DNA of 19,048 bases from JBEVMS01 sp040508515 (GCA_040508515.1 JBEVMS010000034.1:1-19048), one strand, 5' to 3'; shown: positions 1 to 10,975, counted from the first letter of the stretch. Notes: generated by a model not told the origin, from the sequence alone. Translations and numbers: made by a program.

Positions 1-1034
1 TCATTCCTCGCCGCAACGGCAACCGCCAACTCGCGCACCACCGTGGTGGCGTAGGCGCCGGCGGGTAGTTCAAAGCTCAGCTCCAGCGCGTCATCGGCCA
101 GCCAACGCCACTGGAATTGCTTGGGGATCAAGCGCAACGGTCGGCGCTCCTGATCCATGCGCGCGCCGGCCAGTCCCTCGGCCAGATCGCGATGGGCATC
201 TGCGACCGCTTGCTCCAATTGGGCCACCTCACCGCGACTGGGCAATTCGCCCTGGCCCCACAACGGGCCGGAGGGATGGATATCGCCGCGTGCCAATCGC
301 TCGGCCAGGATGGCGTCGAACGGCTCCGGACCAAACCACGAGCGCGACCCGGCCAGCGACCAAATCTCCCCGTCCAGCGGCGTAGCCCAAGCCGCGCGCT
401 CGATGCGCTCGGCCAACACCGCGTTGAAAATATGCGAGCGTGCCGCCGAGAGCAGAAACGAGCGTTTGTCGCGATCGACCCGCCGTCCACCGAACATCGC
501 ACGCGCCTGGGCGACGTTGGCGCCCTCGCGGCCGAAGCGCTGCTCGCCGAAATAATTGGGCACGCCCTGTGCGGCAATCTGCGTCAGCACCTGCTCGGCG
601 GCCGTACGCTCACCGCTACCGCTCACTTCACGCAAGGTCAGCACGAAGCGGTTGCCCTTGAGCGCGCCGCGCTTGAGCTTGCGACCGTGACGGGTGGCGG
701 CCAGCACCTTAACGCCTTCGATCGGCAGCGCGGACCAATCCGGGTCGCTCTTGCCGGGCAATTGGATCGAAAAAGTCTGTCGGGTCACCGCGTGGCGATC
801 CTTCATGCCGGCGTAGCCGACATTCATCGGCGCCGCACCGGCGTAGCGGGCCAATTCGCGCGCCAGCCAATCGGTGGTCTGGCCGCGTTTTTCCACCCAC
901 AGCAAGGCGTGCTCGCCCTTACCGTCGGCGTCGTAGCCAAGGATTTCCTCGACCACGAAGTCCTCCGGGGTGCTACGCAAGCGAGCGGTGAGCGGCGGCG
1001 TGCCGTAGGCGAAAGGCAGTTCGGAATGGGACAC
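1..1034 (-). CDS. truD: tRNA pseudouridine(13) synthase TruD, 3' end cut by the window edge
   Basis: TruD converts U13 of tRNA(Glu) to pseudouridine in the cytoplasm. The 344 codons visible run off the left edge, and the last residues read ATTVVRELAVAVAARN; probably only a few residues are missing. The catalytic aspartate is in GYAGMKDRHA (D79), and the family motif PNYFGEQRFG follows in the TruD-specific insertion region. I chose the GTG start at 1034 because GGGAG lies 6 bases upstream and gives MSHSELPFAYG. An in-frame ATG at 1052 (MPRENDVSHS) lacks a ribosome binding site. The gene lies 56 bases after mgtE and is probably cotranscribed with it. The family call is near certain from the motifs; only the start and the missing C-terminus are open. 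Confidence 0.95.
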   Translation of the reverse strand, partial: MSHSELPFAYGTPPLTARLRSTPEDFVVEEILGYDADGKGEHALLWVEKRGQTTDWLARELARYAGAAPMNVGYAGMKDRHAVTRQTFSIQLPGKSDPDWSALPIEGVKVLAATRHGRKLKRGALKGNRFVLTLREVSGSGERTAAEQVLTQIAAQGVPNYFGEQRFGREGANVAQARAMFGGRRVDRDKRSFLLSAARSHIFNAVLAERIERAAWATPLDGEIWSLAGSRSWFGPEPFDAILAERLARGDIHPSGPLWGQGELPSRGEVAQLEQAVADAHRDLAEGLAGARMDQERRPLRLIPKQFQWRWLADDALELSFELPAGAYATTVVRELAVAVAARN

Positions 1035-1090
1035 GTCGTTCTCCCGCGGCATCAGCGCCGGGTCATGCAAAAAGAAAGCGGGCGCCGACG

Positions 1091-2533
1091 TTACATCAGA
1101 AACAACGTGGCCAAGCCCAGGAAAATAAAAAAGCCGCCGCTGTCGGTCATCGCGGTGATCAGCACACTGGAGCCAAGCGCCGGATCGCGGCCCAGTTTGG
1201 CCATCAGGATCGGAATGCCGACCCCGCAAAACGCCGCCAGCAGCAGGTTCAAGGTCATCGCCGCGGTCATCACCATCCCCAGCGCGGGATTGCGGTAGAG
1301 CAGCCACGCGACCACGCCAATCACGCCGCCCCAAACCAGGCCGTTGACCACCGCCACCGCCAGCTCCTTGCGCCACAGCCGCGTGGCGCCTTCCGGGGTG
1401 ATCTGATCCAACGCCAGCGCGCGCACGATCATGGTGATGGTCTGATTGCCCGAGTTGCCGCCGATACCGGCGACGATCGGCATCAAGGCGGCCAGCGCTA
1501 CCAGTTGGCGAATCGAACCTTCGAATAAGCCGATCACGCGCGAGGCGATGAAGGCGGTGACCAGATTGATCGCGAGCCACGCCCAGCGGTTGCGCAGCGA
1601 CTTCCACACCGAGGCGAAGATATCTTCTTCCTCGCGCAGACCGACGCGGCCAAACGCTTCGCTCTCGCTCTCCTCGCGGATCACGTCGACCATCGCATCG
1701 ATGGTGATGCGCCCGATCAGCTGCCCGGCATCGTCGACCACCGGCGCGGTGACCAGATCGTAGCGCTCGAAGGCCTGCGCGGTTTCATACGCGTCGTCGG
1801 TGGGGTGGAAGGTGTTGACGTCCGGCGCCATCACCTGACTGACCATCTTGTCCGGCGAATTGACCAGCAGCCAGTGCAACGGCAACACGCCGGTGAGCAG
1901 GTTGTCGTGGTTGAGCACGAACAATTTGTCGGTCTGCGCCGGCAGCTCGTCGAAGCGGCGCAGGTAGCGCAGCACGGTTTCCAGGCTGACATCTTCGCGG
2001 ATGGTGACCATCTCGAAATCCATCAGCGCGCCGATCTGGTCGTCCGGGTAGGACAGCGCCGACTGCACCCGTTCACGCTGCTGCGTGTCCAGGCTGGCCA
2101 TCAGCTCCGGCAGCACCTCGCTGGGCAGATCCTCGACCAGATCAGCCAGCTCATCGGCGTCCAGCGGTCCGATCGCGGCCAGAATCTCGCCCTGATCCAT
2201 GTCCGCGATCAGCGATTCGCGCACCGCGTCGGAGACTTCCAACAAAATCTCGCCATCGCGCTCGGCCTTGATCCGCTGCCAGAGCTCCAACCGCTCGTTC
2301 AGCGGCAGCGCTTCGAGGATGTAGGCGATGTCGGCCTCGTGCAGCCCTTCCAGCCGGCGCTGCAGCTCGACCTGGCTCTGCCGATGGACCAACGCGTCGA
2401 CCAGATCCTGATGCGCGCCCTGCTGGTTGTGCACCAACTGCTCGACCAGCCGCTGACGACGCAGCAGTTCGACGATCGCCTCCAACTGCTCGTGCAGTCG
2501 TGCCGACGAACTGCGGGCGCGAACCTCGGTCAC
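1091..2533 (-). CDS. mgtE: Magnesium transporter MgtE
   Basis: MgtE is an inner-membrane Mg2+ channel gated by cytosolic Mg2+. The order is typical: an N-terminal helical superhelix domain (about residues 35-155), two CBS domains (about 160-285), a plug helix, then five membrane helices (about 310-480). In the membrane part PIVAGIGGNSGNQ and AMTDSGGFFIFLGLA carry the family pore motifs, the latter with the Mg2+-selectivity aspartate. The 480 residues are slightly longer than the 450 or so usual, owing to an N-terminal extension. I chose GTG at 2533: GGAG lies 5 bases upstream and the start overlaps the ispF stop as GTGA, suggesting translational coupling. A GTG at 2539 would add two residues but has no ribosome binding site. 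The position between ispF and truD is unexpected for this cluster. Confidence 0.93.
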   Translation of the reverse strand: MTEVRARSSSARLHEQLEAIVELLRRQRLVEQLVHNQQGAHQDLVDALVHRQSQVELQRRLEGLHEADIAYILEALPLNERLELWQRIKAERDGEILLEVSDAVRESLIADMDQGEILAAIGPLDADELADLVEDLPSEVLPELMASLDTQQRERVQSALSYPDDQIGALMDFEMVTIREDVSLETVLRYLRRFDELPAQTDKLFVLNHDNLLTGVLPLHWLLVNSPDKMVSQVMAPDVNTFHPTDDAYETAQAFERYDLVTAPVVDDAGQLIGRITIDAMVDVIREESESEAFGRVGLREEEDIFASVWKSLRNRWAWLAINLVTAFIASRVIGLFEGSIRQLVALAALMPIVAGIGGNSGNQTITMIVRALALDQITPEGATRLWRKELAVAVVNGLVWGGVIGVVAWLLYRNPALGMVMTAAMTLNLLLAAFCGVGIPILMAKLGRDPALGSSVLITAMTDSGGFFIFLGLATLFLM

Positions 2534-3003
2534 ACCCACTCCAGCAATACCACCGCCTGCGCCGCGATGCCTTCGCCCCGGCCAGTGAAGCCGAGCTTTT
2601 CAGTCGTGGTGGCCTTGACGCTGACTCGATCCAGTTCGCAACCCAAATCGGCGGCCAGGCACTCGCGCATGGCCTGCGCGTGCGGACCGACCTTGGGCGC
2701 TTCGGCGATCACGGTGATGTCGGCATTGCCAAGCCGGTAGCCGCGTTCGGCCATCAAGCCGGCCGCATGACGCAAGAAAAGTCGGCTGTCGGCATGCCGC
2801 CATTGCGGATCGCTGGGTGGAAAGTGCGTGCCGATGTCCCCCGTCGCCAGCGCACCAAAGATTGCATCGCATAAAGCGTGAATCACCACGTCACCGTCCG
2901 AATGCGCCACCACGCCGCGGCTGTGCGGCACGCGCACCCCGCCCAGCGTGACGTAATCGCCGTCGCCAAAGATATGGACGTCGAAGCCGGTGCCGATACG
3001 CAT
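2530..3003 (-). CDS. ispF: 2-C-methyl-D-erythritol 2,4-cyclodiphosphate synthase
   Basis: IspF cyclises CDP-ME 2-phosphate to MEcPP with release of CMP, in the MEP route to isoprenoids. The product is 157 residues, the usual length, forming a cytosolic trimer. Zinc ligands D8 and H10 are in MRIGTGFDVH, and H42 follows AHSDGD. The C-terminal part has KATTTEKLGFTGRGEGIAAQA, which shapes the CDP pocket. I chose ATG at 3003, which has AGGGG about 10 bases upstream. A TTG at 3021 would add six residues not typical of the family. The gene follows ispD after 91 bases and its stop overlaps the mgtE start by 4 bases. ispD and ispF are separate here, not fused. Confidence 0.97.
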   Translation of the reverse strand: MRIGTGFDVHIFGDGDYVTLGGVRVPHSRGVVAHSDGDVVIHALCDAIFGALATGDIGTHFPPSDPQWRHADSRLFLRHAAGLMAERGYRLGNADITVIAEAPKVGPHAQAMRECLAADLGCELDRVSVKATTTEKLGFTGRGEGIAAQAVVLLEWV

Positions 3004-3094
3004 GCTGAAACTGCCCCTCAAAGAAAAAATCCATACCAGTGTAGGTCCAACACAACCATGGTCCGCATCGACGGACGTATTCGCTTGGCGCGGC

Positions 3095-3781
3095 TCACGT
3101 TCGGGTCAACAGAAACTCGGCCAGGGCGAAGTCCGCCGCGGTGGTCACCTTGAGATTGTCCTCGGCGCCCTCGACCAGGCACGGGGCGAACCCGGCGCGC
3201 TCCATCGCCATCGCCTCGTCGCTGACCTGCAAGCCTTGCGCACGAGCCTCGCGCAGCGCCGCGGCCAGTTGCGCACGGCGAAACATCTGCGGCGTGAAGG
3301 CACGCCAGCGTGCCTCGCGTGGCTCGGTCGCCAAGCTGCGGCCGCTCGCGTTGGCGCGCTTCAAGGTATCGCGTAGCGGCGCGCCGAGCAGCCCGCCATC
3401 GTTGGCTGTCGCCTGCGCGATCAAGGCATCGATATCGGCCAGGCGCACGCACGGCCGCGCCGCGTCGTGGACCAGCACGAAATCATCCGCGCCAACGCTG
3501 GCCGGCAACGCGTCCAGCCCGGCCAGCACCGAGTCGCAGCGCTCGGCGCCGCCGATGGCGGTAAGCACTGGCTTGCTCTCGATCGACGACCAACCGGGCC
3601 ACAAGTTATCGCTGCCCGACAAGGTCACCACCAAACCGGCGATCGACGGATGCCCGGCCAGGCGCCGCAAGGTATGCGCGATCAACGGCTGCCCCACCAG
3701 CGGCAGGTATTGCTTGGGGATATCGCCACCGACCCGCGTTCCGCGACCGGCTGCCGGCACCACGCACCAGAACAGTTTCAT
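3095..3781 (-). CDS. ispD: 2-C-methyl-D-erythritol 4-phosphate cytidylyltransferase
   Basis: IspD joins CTP and MEP to give CDP-ME and pyrophosphate, an early step of the MEP pathway. The 228 residues are of family length. The nucleotide-binding loop is PAAGRGTRVGG followed by PKQYLPL (R13 and K23 are the probable catalytic pair). VHDAARP and DEAMAME follow in the middle, and EGAEDNLKVTTAADFALAE closes the fold. The ATG at 3781 is preceded by GAAGAG about 9 bases upstream. The gene starts only about 26 bases after the T-tract of an intrinsic terminator that follows ftsB. Its expression therefore depends on readthrough or on a promoter hidden in or near ftsB. Its CTP substrate is made by PyrG at the head of the same cluster. 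Confidence 0.97.
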   Translation of the reverse strand: MKLFWCVVPAAGRGTRVGGDIPKQYLPLVGQPLIAHTLRRLAGHPSIAGLVVTLSGSDNLWPGWSSIESKPVLTAIGGAERCDSVLAGLDALPASVGADDFVLVHDAARPCVRLADIDALIAQATANDGGLLGAPLRDTLKRANASGRSLATEPREARWRAFTPQMFRRAQLAAALREARAQGLQVSDEAMAMERAGFAPCLVEGAEDNLKVTTAADFALAEFLLTRT

Positions 3782-3806
3782 AGATGCCGACTCTTCAAAA
3801 GCCGAA

Positions 3807-3832
3807 GAAAAAACGCAGGCGCGCAGCCTGCG
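3807..3832 (-). terminator. Intrinsic terminator (or attenuator) after ftsB
   Basis: On the minus strand a perfect 7-bp stem CGCAGGC/GCCTGCG with a 5-base loop (3814-3832) is followed directly by TTTTTTC. It begins 10 bases after the ftsB stop codon. Stem composition, loop size and T-run all fit a Rho-independent terminator. It is placed inside a run of genes in one direction, so it may act as a partial terminator. Confidence 0.8.
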
Positions 3833-3841
3833 AGCACGCGC

Positions 3842-4177
3842 TTACTTGCCGCCGCTGCCGCCGGGTGGTGCCGGCGGCGGCAACGCGCTCAACGGTGGCG
3901 ACGGTTGGTCGACCACCTGATAGAACACCTCGCCCGGCTTGATCAACCCCAGCTCGGAACGGGCGCGCGCCTCGATCGCCTGCTCGCCGCCTTTCAAATC
4001 TTCCACGTCAGCGCCCAACGCTTGATTGCGCTGGGTGAGCTTGTCGTTTTCGTCACTCTGCTTTTTCACGGCGGCACGCAAGGCTTCCACCTCGCGCATG
4101 CCGCCGTGCCCGCCCCACAGTTTGAACTGCAGGCCGATCAGCACAAGCAACAGGATCAGGGCGACCCAACGCAGCAT
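3842..4177 (-). CDS. ftsB: Cell division protein FtsB
   Basis: FtsB is a bitopic inner-membrane protein of the FtsQ-FtsB-FtsL subcomplex, which activates septal peptidoglycan synthesis. The 111 residues start with one membrane helix (about 3-20, ending LQFKLW), then a periplasmic coiled coil (about 27-62). The conserved DLKGGEQAIEARARSELGLI and KPGEVFYQVV follow; the latter matches the FtsQ-contacting end. The C-terminal tail (about 92-111) is rich in Pro and Gly, which I do not recognise as a conserved feature. The gene starts 22 bases after the eno stop, as is usual in gammaproteobacteria, and is probably cotranscribed with eno. GGAG lies about 12 bases before the ATG, a loose fit. A strong terminator hairpin follows the stop. 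Confidence 0.95.
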   Translation of the reverse strand: MLRWVALILLLVLIGLQFKLWGGHGGMREVEALRAAVKKQSDENDKLTQRNQALGADVEDLKGGEQAIEARARSELGLIKPGEVFYQVVDQPSPPLSALPPPAPPGGSGGK

Positions 4178-4199
4178 GGACGAGGCGCGCTCCGGTAAC

Positions 4200-5513
<1,314 letters not shown>

Positions 5514-5657
5514 GAGTTTCCGTTCTGTCCGTCTTCGTGAAAGCCATAGCGACCTAGGCGGCCGCGCCTTGAATCTCCCCAGCGCCCGAATGCCCCTCAG
5601 CACTCCGGCAGCATCAACCTGTGCAAGCTTATGCCGCGCGCCGACAGGCGATGATAG

Positions 5658-6410
5658 TCATGAAGCGGCCTTGCGCATCAAGACCTGATAGGTGGGATCG
5701 ACCCGACAAACCGGGCCAGTGATCAGCGACACGTAGAAGCGTGCCACCGCCTTGCGCGCCAGCGTACGGCCGAGGCTGGCCTGCGTGCCATCGTCGCCCA
5801 TCAGTACCGTCAGGGTTTGATTGATCAGCACCGCCTGCTGCGAGGCTTGGACGGCGGTGGCAGCGGTCCACTGCGCGCGTAGCGGCGAATCGGCTGCGAG
5901 CAGGCGTAGCGCATCAGCGCGCAACGCGCCGGCGGTGTTCATCAGCACCAGCCGCTGCGCCACATCTTCGCTATTGAGGCCGGCGCTGTTCATGTAGCGA
6001 TCCTCGCACTGCGCCAGCTGCTGGTATTTGCCGAACAGATCGCGCCATTCGCTCTCACTCAACGGAGCGTACTGGCCACGGGACGTCGCATTGATACGGC
6101 TCGGGGCGATCGGTGCGATCCGCGCTGCCACCTCGTTAGGAGAAGGCGCCGCTGTCGAATCAGAAGCGGGGTCGGCGACGGACGCGAGGGTGACTTCGGC
6201 ATTCGCCGGCGTCGAAGTCGGCGCTGCCGGCATCGATACTGCCGGCGCGGGTGGCAAAGCCGCAGCAGGCGAAGATACACTGCTCGCCGCCATCGCCGGG
6301 ACAGCGCCGTCCACGGCAGCATGCTTCTTATGCCAAGGCAGCCACGAGCAGGCGGCCAATCCCAGCGGCAATATCAACAGGGCGTAGCGACCCGCCCGTG
6401 CCAGCCTCAT
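5658..6410 (-). CDS. Predicted lipoprotein of unknown function
   Basis: I do not recognise this protein. Its 250 residues begin with a lipoprotein signal: a positively charged start, a hydrophobic stretch and the lipobox LGLAAC with acylated C21. Residue +2 is Ser, which favours sorting to the outer membrane. A long Ala/Pro/Ser-rich linker (about 30-108) leads to a helical C-terminal domain (about 115-250). Two further cysteines there, C135 (AQCEDRY) and C235 (GPVCRVD), could form a disulfide in the periplasm. The ATG overlaps the kdsA stop as ATGA, so it is likely translated by coupling and belongs to the kdsA transcript. That suggests, without proving, a role linked to envelope or LPS. Base composition is like its neighbours. 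Confidence 0.85.
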   Translation of the reverse strand: MRLARAGRYALLILPLGLAACSWLPWHKKHAAVDGAVPAMAASSVSSPAAALPPAPAVSMPAAPTSTPANAEVTLASVADPASDSTAAPSPNEVAARIAPIAPSRINATSRGQYAPLSESEWRDLFGKYQQLAQCEDRYMNSAGLNSEDVAQRLVLMNTAGALRADALRLLAADSPLRAQWTAATAVQASQQAVLINQTLTVLMGDDGTQASLGRTLARKAVARFYVSLITGPVCRVDPTYQVLMRKAAS

Positions 6411-7237
6411 GCGTGCTCCAGAAAGCCGCGACGCTTGGTGACCTGATCCAGCTCCATCAGGGTTTCCAGCAGCGCTTCCATCTTGCCCAGCGGCCAGGCA
6501 TTGGGGCCATCGGACAAGGCCTTGGACGGATCCGGATGCGTCTCGGCGAACAAGCCGGCAATCCCCACCGCGACCGCCGCGCGCGCCAGCACCGGCACGA
6601 ACTCGCGCTGGCCACCGGAGCTGGTGCCCTGGCCGCCGGGTAGTTGCACCGAATGGGTGGCGTCGAACACCACCGGACAGCCGGTGTCGCGCATCACGCT
6701 CAACGCGCGCATGTCCGACACCAGATTGTTGTAGCCGAAGCTGACGCCGCGCTCGCAGACCATGATGTCGTTATTGCCGACCGCCTTGGCCTTGTCGACC
6801 ACGTTTTTCATGTCCCACGGCGCCAGAAACTGGCCTTTCTTGATGTTGACGGGCTTGCCCACGCGCGCCACCGCCTGGATGAAGTCGGTCTGTCGGCACA
6901 GAAACGCCGGCGTCTGCAGCACATCGACCACTTCGGCCACTTCGTTGAACGGGGTGTACTCGTGCACGTCAGTCAGCAGCGGCACGCCGACCTGGCGCTT
7001 GACCTCGGCCAGAATGCGCAGGCCTTCTTCCATGCCGAGCCCGCGAAAACTCTGGCCGGAGGAACGGTTGGCTTTGTCGAAGCTGGACTTGAAGATGAAG
7101 TTGATCCCCAGCCGCGCGGTCATTTCTTTCAGTGCGCCGGCGGTGTCCACCTGCAATTGCTCGGACTCCACCACGCACGGACCGGCGATCAGGAACAGCG
7201 GCTGCTCCAGTCCTACCTCGAAACCACAAAGCTTCAT
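6407..7237 (-). CDS. kdsA: 3-deoxy-8-phosphooctulonate synthase (Kdo-8-phosphate synthase)
   Basis: KdsA condenses PEP with arabinose 5-phosphate to Kdo 8-phosphate, the precursor of the inner core sugar of LPS. The 276 residues carry the family motifs: AGPCVVESEQ, KSSFDKANRSSGQSFRG, TDVHE, the PEP-loop NIKKGQFLAPWDMKN, ATHSVQLPGG and ETHPDPSKALSDGP. C21 stands where E. coli KdsA has Asn, which predicts the metal-dependent class as in Aquifex. I chose ATG at 7237 (MKLCGFEVG) because GGGAG lies 8 bases upstream. An ATG at 7252 would add five residues and lacks such a site. It lies 73 bases after pyrG and overlaps the lipoprotein gene by 4 bases. Confidence 0.97.
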   Translation of the reverse strand: MKLCGFEVGLEQPLFLIAGPCVVESEQLQVDTAGALKEMTARLGINFIFKSSFDKANRSSGQSFRGLGMEEGLRILAEVKRQVGVPLLTDVHEYTPFNEVAEVVDVLQTPAFLCRQTDFIQAVARVGKPVNIKKGQFLAPWDMKNVVDKAKAVGNNDIMVCERGVSFGYNNLVSDMRALSVMRDTGCPVVFDATHSVQLPGGQGTSSGGQREFVPVLARAAVAVGIAGLFAETHPDPSKALSDGPNAWPLGKMEALLETLMELDQVTKRRGFLEHA

Positions 7238-7310
7238 CGTTGCCACTCCCATGCGGCGTCGGGTTCAGCGACCGCGACGCCAAGGTTTAGTTGGGACCGT
7301 GCCGCCCGTT

Positions 7311-8987
<1,677 letters not shown>

Positions 8988-9013
8988 GGGATGCAGCCGT
9001 ACTGGAAATTGGT

Positions 9014-9019
9014 ATTTTA
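9014..9019 (-). promoter_or_regulatory. Candidate -10 element for pyrG
   Basis: On the minus strand TAAAAT matches 5 of 6 bases of the sigma-70 -10 consensus and lies 27 bases before the pyrG ATG, predicting a leader of about 20 bases. I found no good -35 at the right distance, so the call is weak. Confidence 0.25.
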
Positions 9020-9093
9020 GCCGCAGTTGGCCCGTCTCGCGAGTCATCAAGGCAATATTCCCGAAACAATTCATCTGGCGCCCCTCCGTGCCG

Positions 9094-9123
9094 CTGCCAG
9101 GCCCCAACGCCGGCTGCTAGCAT
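9094..9123 (+). promoter_or_regulatory. Candidate promoter for the aminopeptidase gene
   Basis: CTGCCA (9094-9099), an 18-base spacer, then an extended -10, TGC TAGCAT (9115-9123). Transcription would begin about 7 bases later, at or next to the ATG at 9130, so the mRNA could be leaderless. This fits the absence of a ribosome binding site before that ATG. Confidence 0.3.
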
Positions 9124-9129
9124 GAACAG

Positions 9130-10938
9130 ATGACTGATTCCGCCGCCTCCCGTCTCGCCGCCCTGCGTCAGGCCATGCAACAGCATGGCGTCGACGCCTG
9201 CATCGTCCCCAGCGCCGATCCGCACCTGTCCGAATACCTGCCCGCGCACTGGCAGGCGCGCGCCTGGTTATCCGGATTCACCGGCTCGGCCGGCACCTTG
9301 GTGGTCACCGCAACCGAGGCTGGGGTGTGGACCGACTCGCGCTACTTCGCCCAAGCCGAGCAACAATTGGCCGGCAGCGGCATAGCGCTGATGAAGCTGC
9401 GCGGGTCGCAGAACGCCGAACACATCGACTGGCTGGCTGCACAGCTCACTACCGGTCAGGTGCTGGCAGTGGCTGGAGACAGCCTGTCGGTCACCGCCAA
9501 GCGCCAACTGGAGCAACGCTTGGCCGGGCCAGGCGTGCAATTGCGCTGCGATATCGATCTGCCGGGCCTGATCTGGCGCGACCGTCCCGGCCTGCCGCTG
9601 GCGCTGGTGTACGAGCACGCGGCCGAATTCGCCTGCATCACGCGCGCCGACAAATTGGCCCGGCTGCGCACCGCCATGCGCCAGCACGGCGCCAGCCACC
9701 ACCTGCTGTCCAGCCTGGATGACATCGCCTGGCTCGGCAACCTGCGCGGCAGCGACGTGGAATGCAACCCTGTGTTCCTGGCGCATCTGCTAATCAGCAC
9801 CAGCGGCGATGCCACGCTGTTCGTCGAACCGGGCAAGCTCGATGACGCACTGATCGCCACTCTGGCCACCGATAGCGTGACGCTGGCGCCTTATGCCACG
9901 GTCACCGACGCGCTGGCCGCACTGCCCTCAGGTAGCCGCTTGCTGCTGGATGGCGCCAAGGTGGTCGAAGCGATTGCGGCGGCGATTCCCGCCGGCGTGG
10001 AAACCATCCAGGCGGCCAATCCCAGCACCGCCTTCAAGGCGCGCAAGAGCCACCAGGAACTGGATCACATCCGCGAAGCGATGCGTCACGACGGCGCCGC
10101 GCTGGTGCGCGCGTTCCGGCAGCTTGAACAGCAATTGGCCCAGGGCCAAGCCGTGACTGAGTTGGATGTCGATCACCTTTTACGGCAGTCGCGCGCGCGC
10201 CACCCGCACTTCGTCGGGGTAAGTTTTGACACCATCGCCGGCTATCAGGCCAACGGCGCGTTGCCGCATTACCGCGCCACGCCGGAGCAACACAGCACAC
10301 TCAAACCCGAAGGCCTGTTGCTGGTCGATTCGGGTGGTCAATACCTGGGCGGCACCACCGACATCACCCGCGTGCTGGCGCTGGGACCGGTCAGCGACGA
10401 GCAGCGGCGCGATGCCAGCCTGGTGATGAAAGGCCTGATCGCGCTTTCACGCGCGCGCTTCCCGGCTGGCGCCAGCGGACAGCAGCTCGATGCCTTGGCG
10501 CGTGCGCCGCTGTGGGCGGCGGCGATGGATTACGGCCACGGCACCGGTCATGGCGTCGGCTACTTTCTCAACGTGCACGAAGGCCCGCATTCGATCCGCC
10601 CACCAACCGGAGGCGCAACGCTGGTAGCGCTGGAGCCCGGCATGATCAGCTCGATCGAGCCCGGCCTGTACAAACCGGGTCGGCACGGCATCCGCCATGA
10701 AAATCTGGTCGTGGTGATCGAGGCCGACCAAAGCGAGTTCGGCGATTTCCTGGCCTTCGAGACGCTCACCCTGTGCCCGTTCGATCGCCGCGCGCTGGAT
10801 TTGCGCCTGCTCAACGGGGAAGAACGCGCCTGGCTGGACGACTACCACGCATCGGTGCGCGCCGCGCTGTCACCGCTGCTCGAAGGCGACGACCGCGCAT
10901 GGCTTGAAACCCATTGCGCCCCGCTGCGCGATGGCTGA
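9130..10938 (+). CDS. Xaa-Pro aminopeptidase, long (three-domain) M24B form
   Basis: Aminopeptidase P removes an N-terminal residue preceding proline. This 602-residue protein is the long form, like eukaryotic cytosolic XPNPEP1, rather than the roughly 440-residue E. coli PepP. Two creatinase-like N-terminal domains (about 1-150 and 160-310) precede a C-terminal pita-bread catalytic domain (about 315-545). The dinuclear metal ligands are D400 (VDSGGQY), D411 (TTDITR), H474 (GTGHGVG), E510 (SSIEPGLY) and E524 (RHEN). H470 is a likely proton shuttle. No signal peptide is seen, so it is probably cytosolic. The ATG at 9130 has no obvious ribosome binding site; an ATG 8 bases upstream runs into a stop at once. 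It is divergent from pyrG and 140 bases ahead of parE. Confidence 0.93.
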   Translation: MTDSAASRLAALRQAMQQHGVDACIVPSADPHLSEYLPAHWQARAWLSGFTGSAGTLVVTATEAGVWTDSRYFAQAEQQLAGSGIALMKLRGSQNAEHIDWLAAQLTTGQVLAVAGDSLSVTAKRQLEQRLAGPGVQLRCDIDLPGLIWRDRPGLPLALVYEHAAEFACITRADKLARLRTAMRQHGASHHLLSSLDDIAWLGNLRGSDVECNPVFLAHLLISTSGDATLFVEPGKLDDALIATLATDSVTLAPYATVTDALAALPSGSRLLLDGAKVVEAIAAAIPAGVETIQAANPSTAFKARKSHQELDHIREAMRHDGAALVRAFRQLEQQLAQGQAVTELDVDHLLRQSRARHPHFVGVSFDTIAGYQANGALPHYRATPEQHSTLKPEGLLLVDSGGQYLGGTTDITRVLALGPVSDEQRRDASLVMKGLIALSRARFPAGASGQQLDALARAPLWAAAMDYGHGTGHGVGYFLNVHEGPHSIRPPTGGATLVALEPGMISSIEPGLYKPGRHGIRHENLVVVIEADQSEFGDFLAFETLTLCPFDRRALDLRLLNGEERAWLDDYHASVRAALSPLLEGDDRAWLETHCAPLRDG

Positions 10939-10960
10939 GGGGCCACCTTTAGCCTGCAAC

Positions 10961-10975
10961 ACGGGCCCAGCCCGT
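10961..10975 (+). other. Short hairpin between the aminopeptidase gene and parE
   Basis: A perfect 6-bp inverted repeat, ACGGGC/GCCCGT with a 3-base loop, lies 22 bases after the aminopeptidase stop. No T-run follows, so it is not a standard intrinsic terminator. The rest of the 140-base gap shows no clear promoter. Confidence 0.4.

Noticed and set aside
1..3. TCA at the left edge, read as a TGA stop for truD
   Set aside because: It is one frame off from the truD frame fixed by the PNYFGEQRFG motif; the truD frame continues past the edge.
1805..2740. 311-residue plus-strand open frame over mgtE and ispF
   Set aside because: Rich in Gln, Arg and His as expected of an antisense frame to coding DNA; no motif, no ribosome binding site.
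3061..3076. Inverted repeat GTCCG/CGGAC between ispD and ispF as a terminator
   Set aside because: Only 5 bp, no T-run on the minus strand; likely chance.
10961..10975. Hairpin after the aminopeptidase gene as an intrinsic terminator
   Set aside because: No T-run follows it; listed only as a hairpin.
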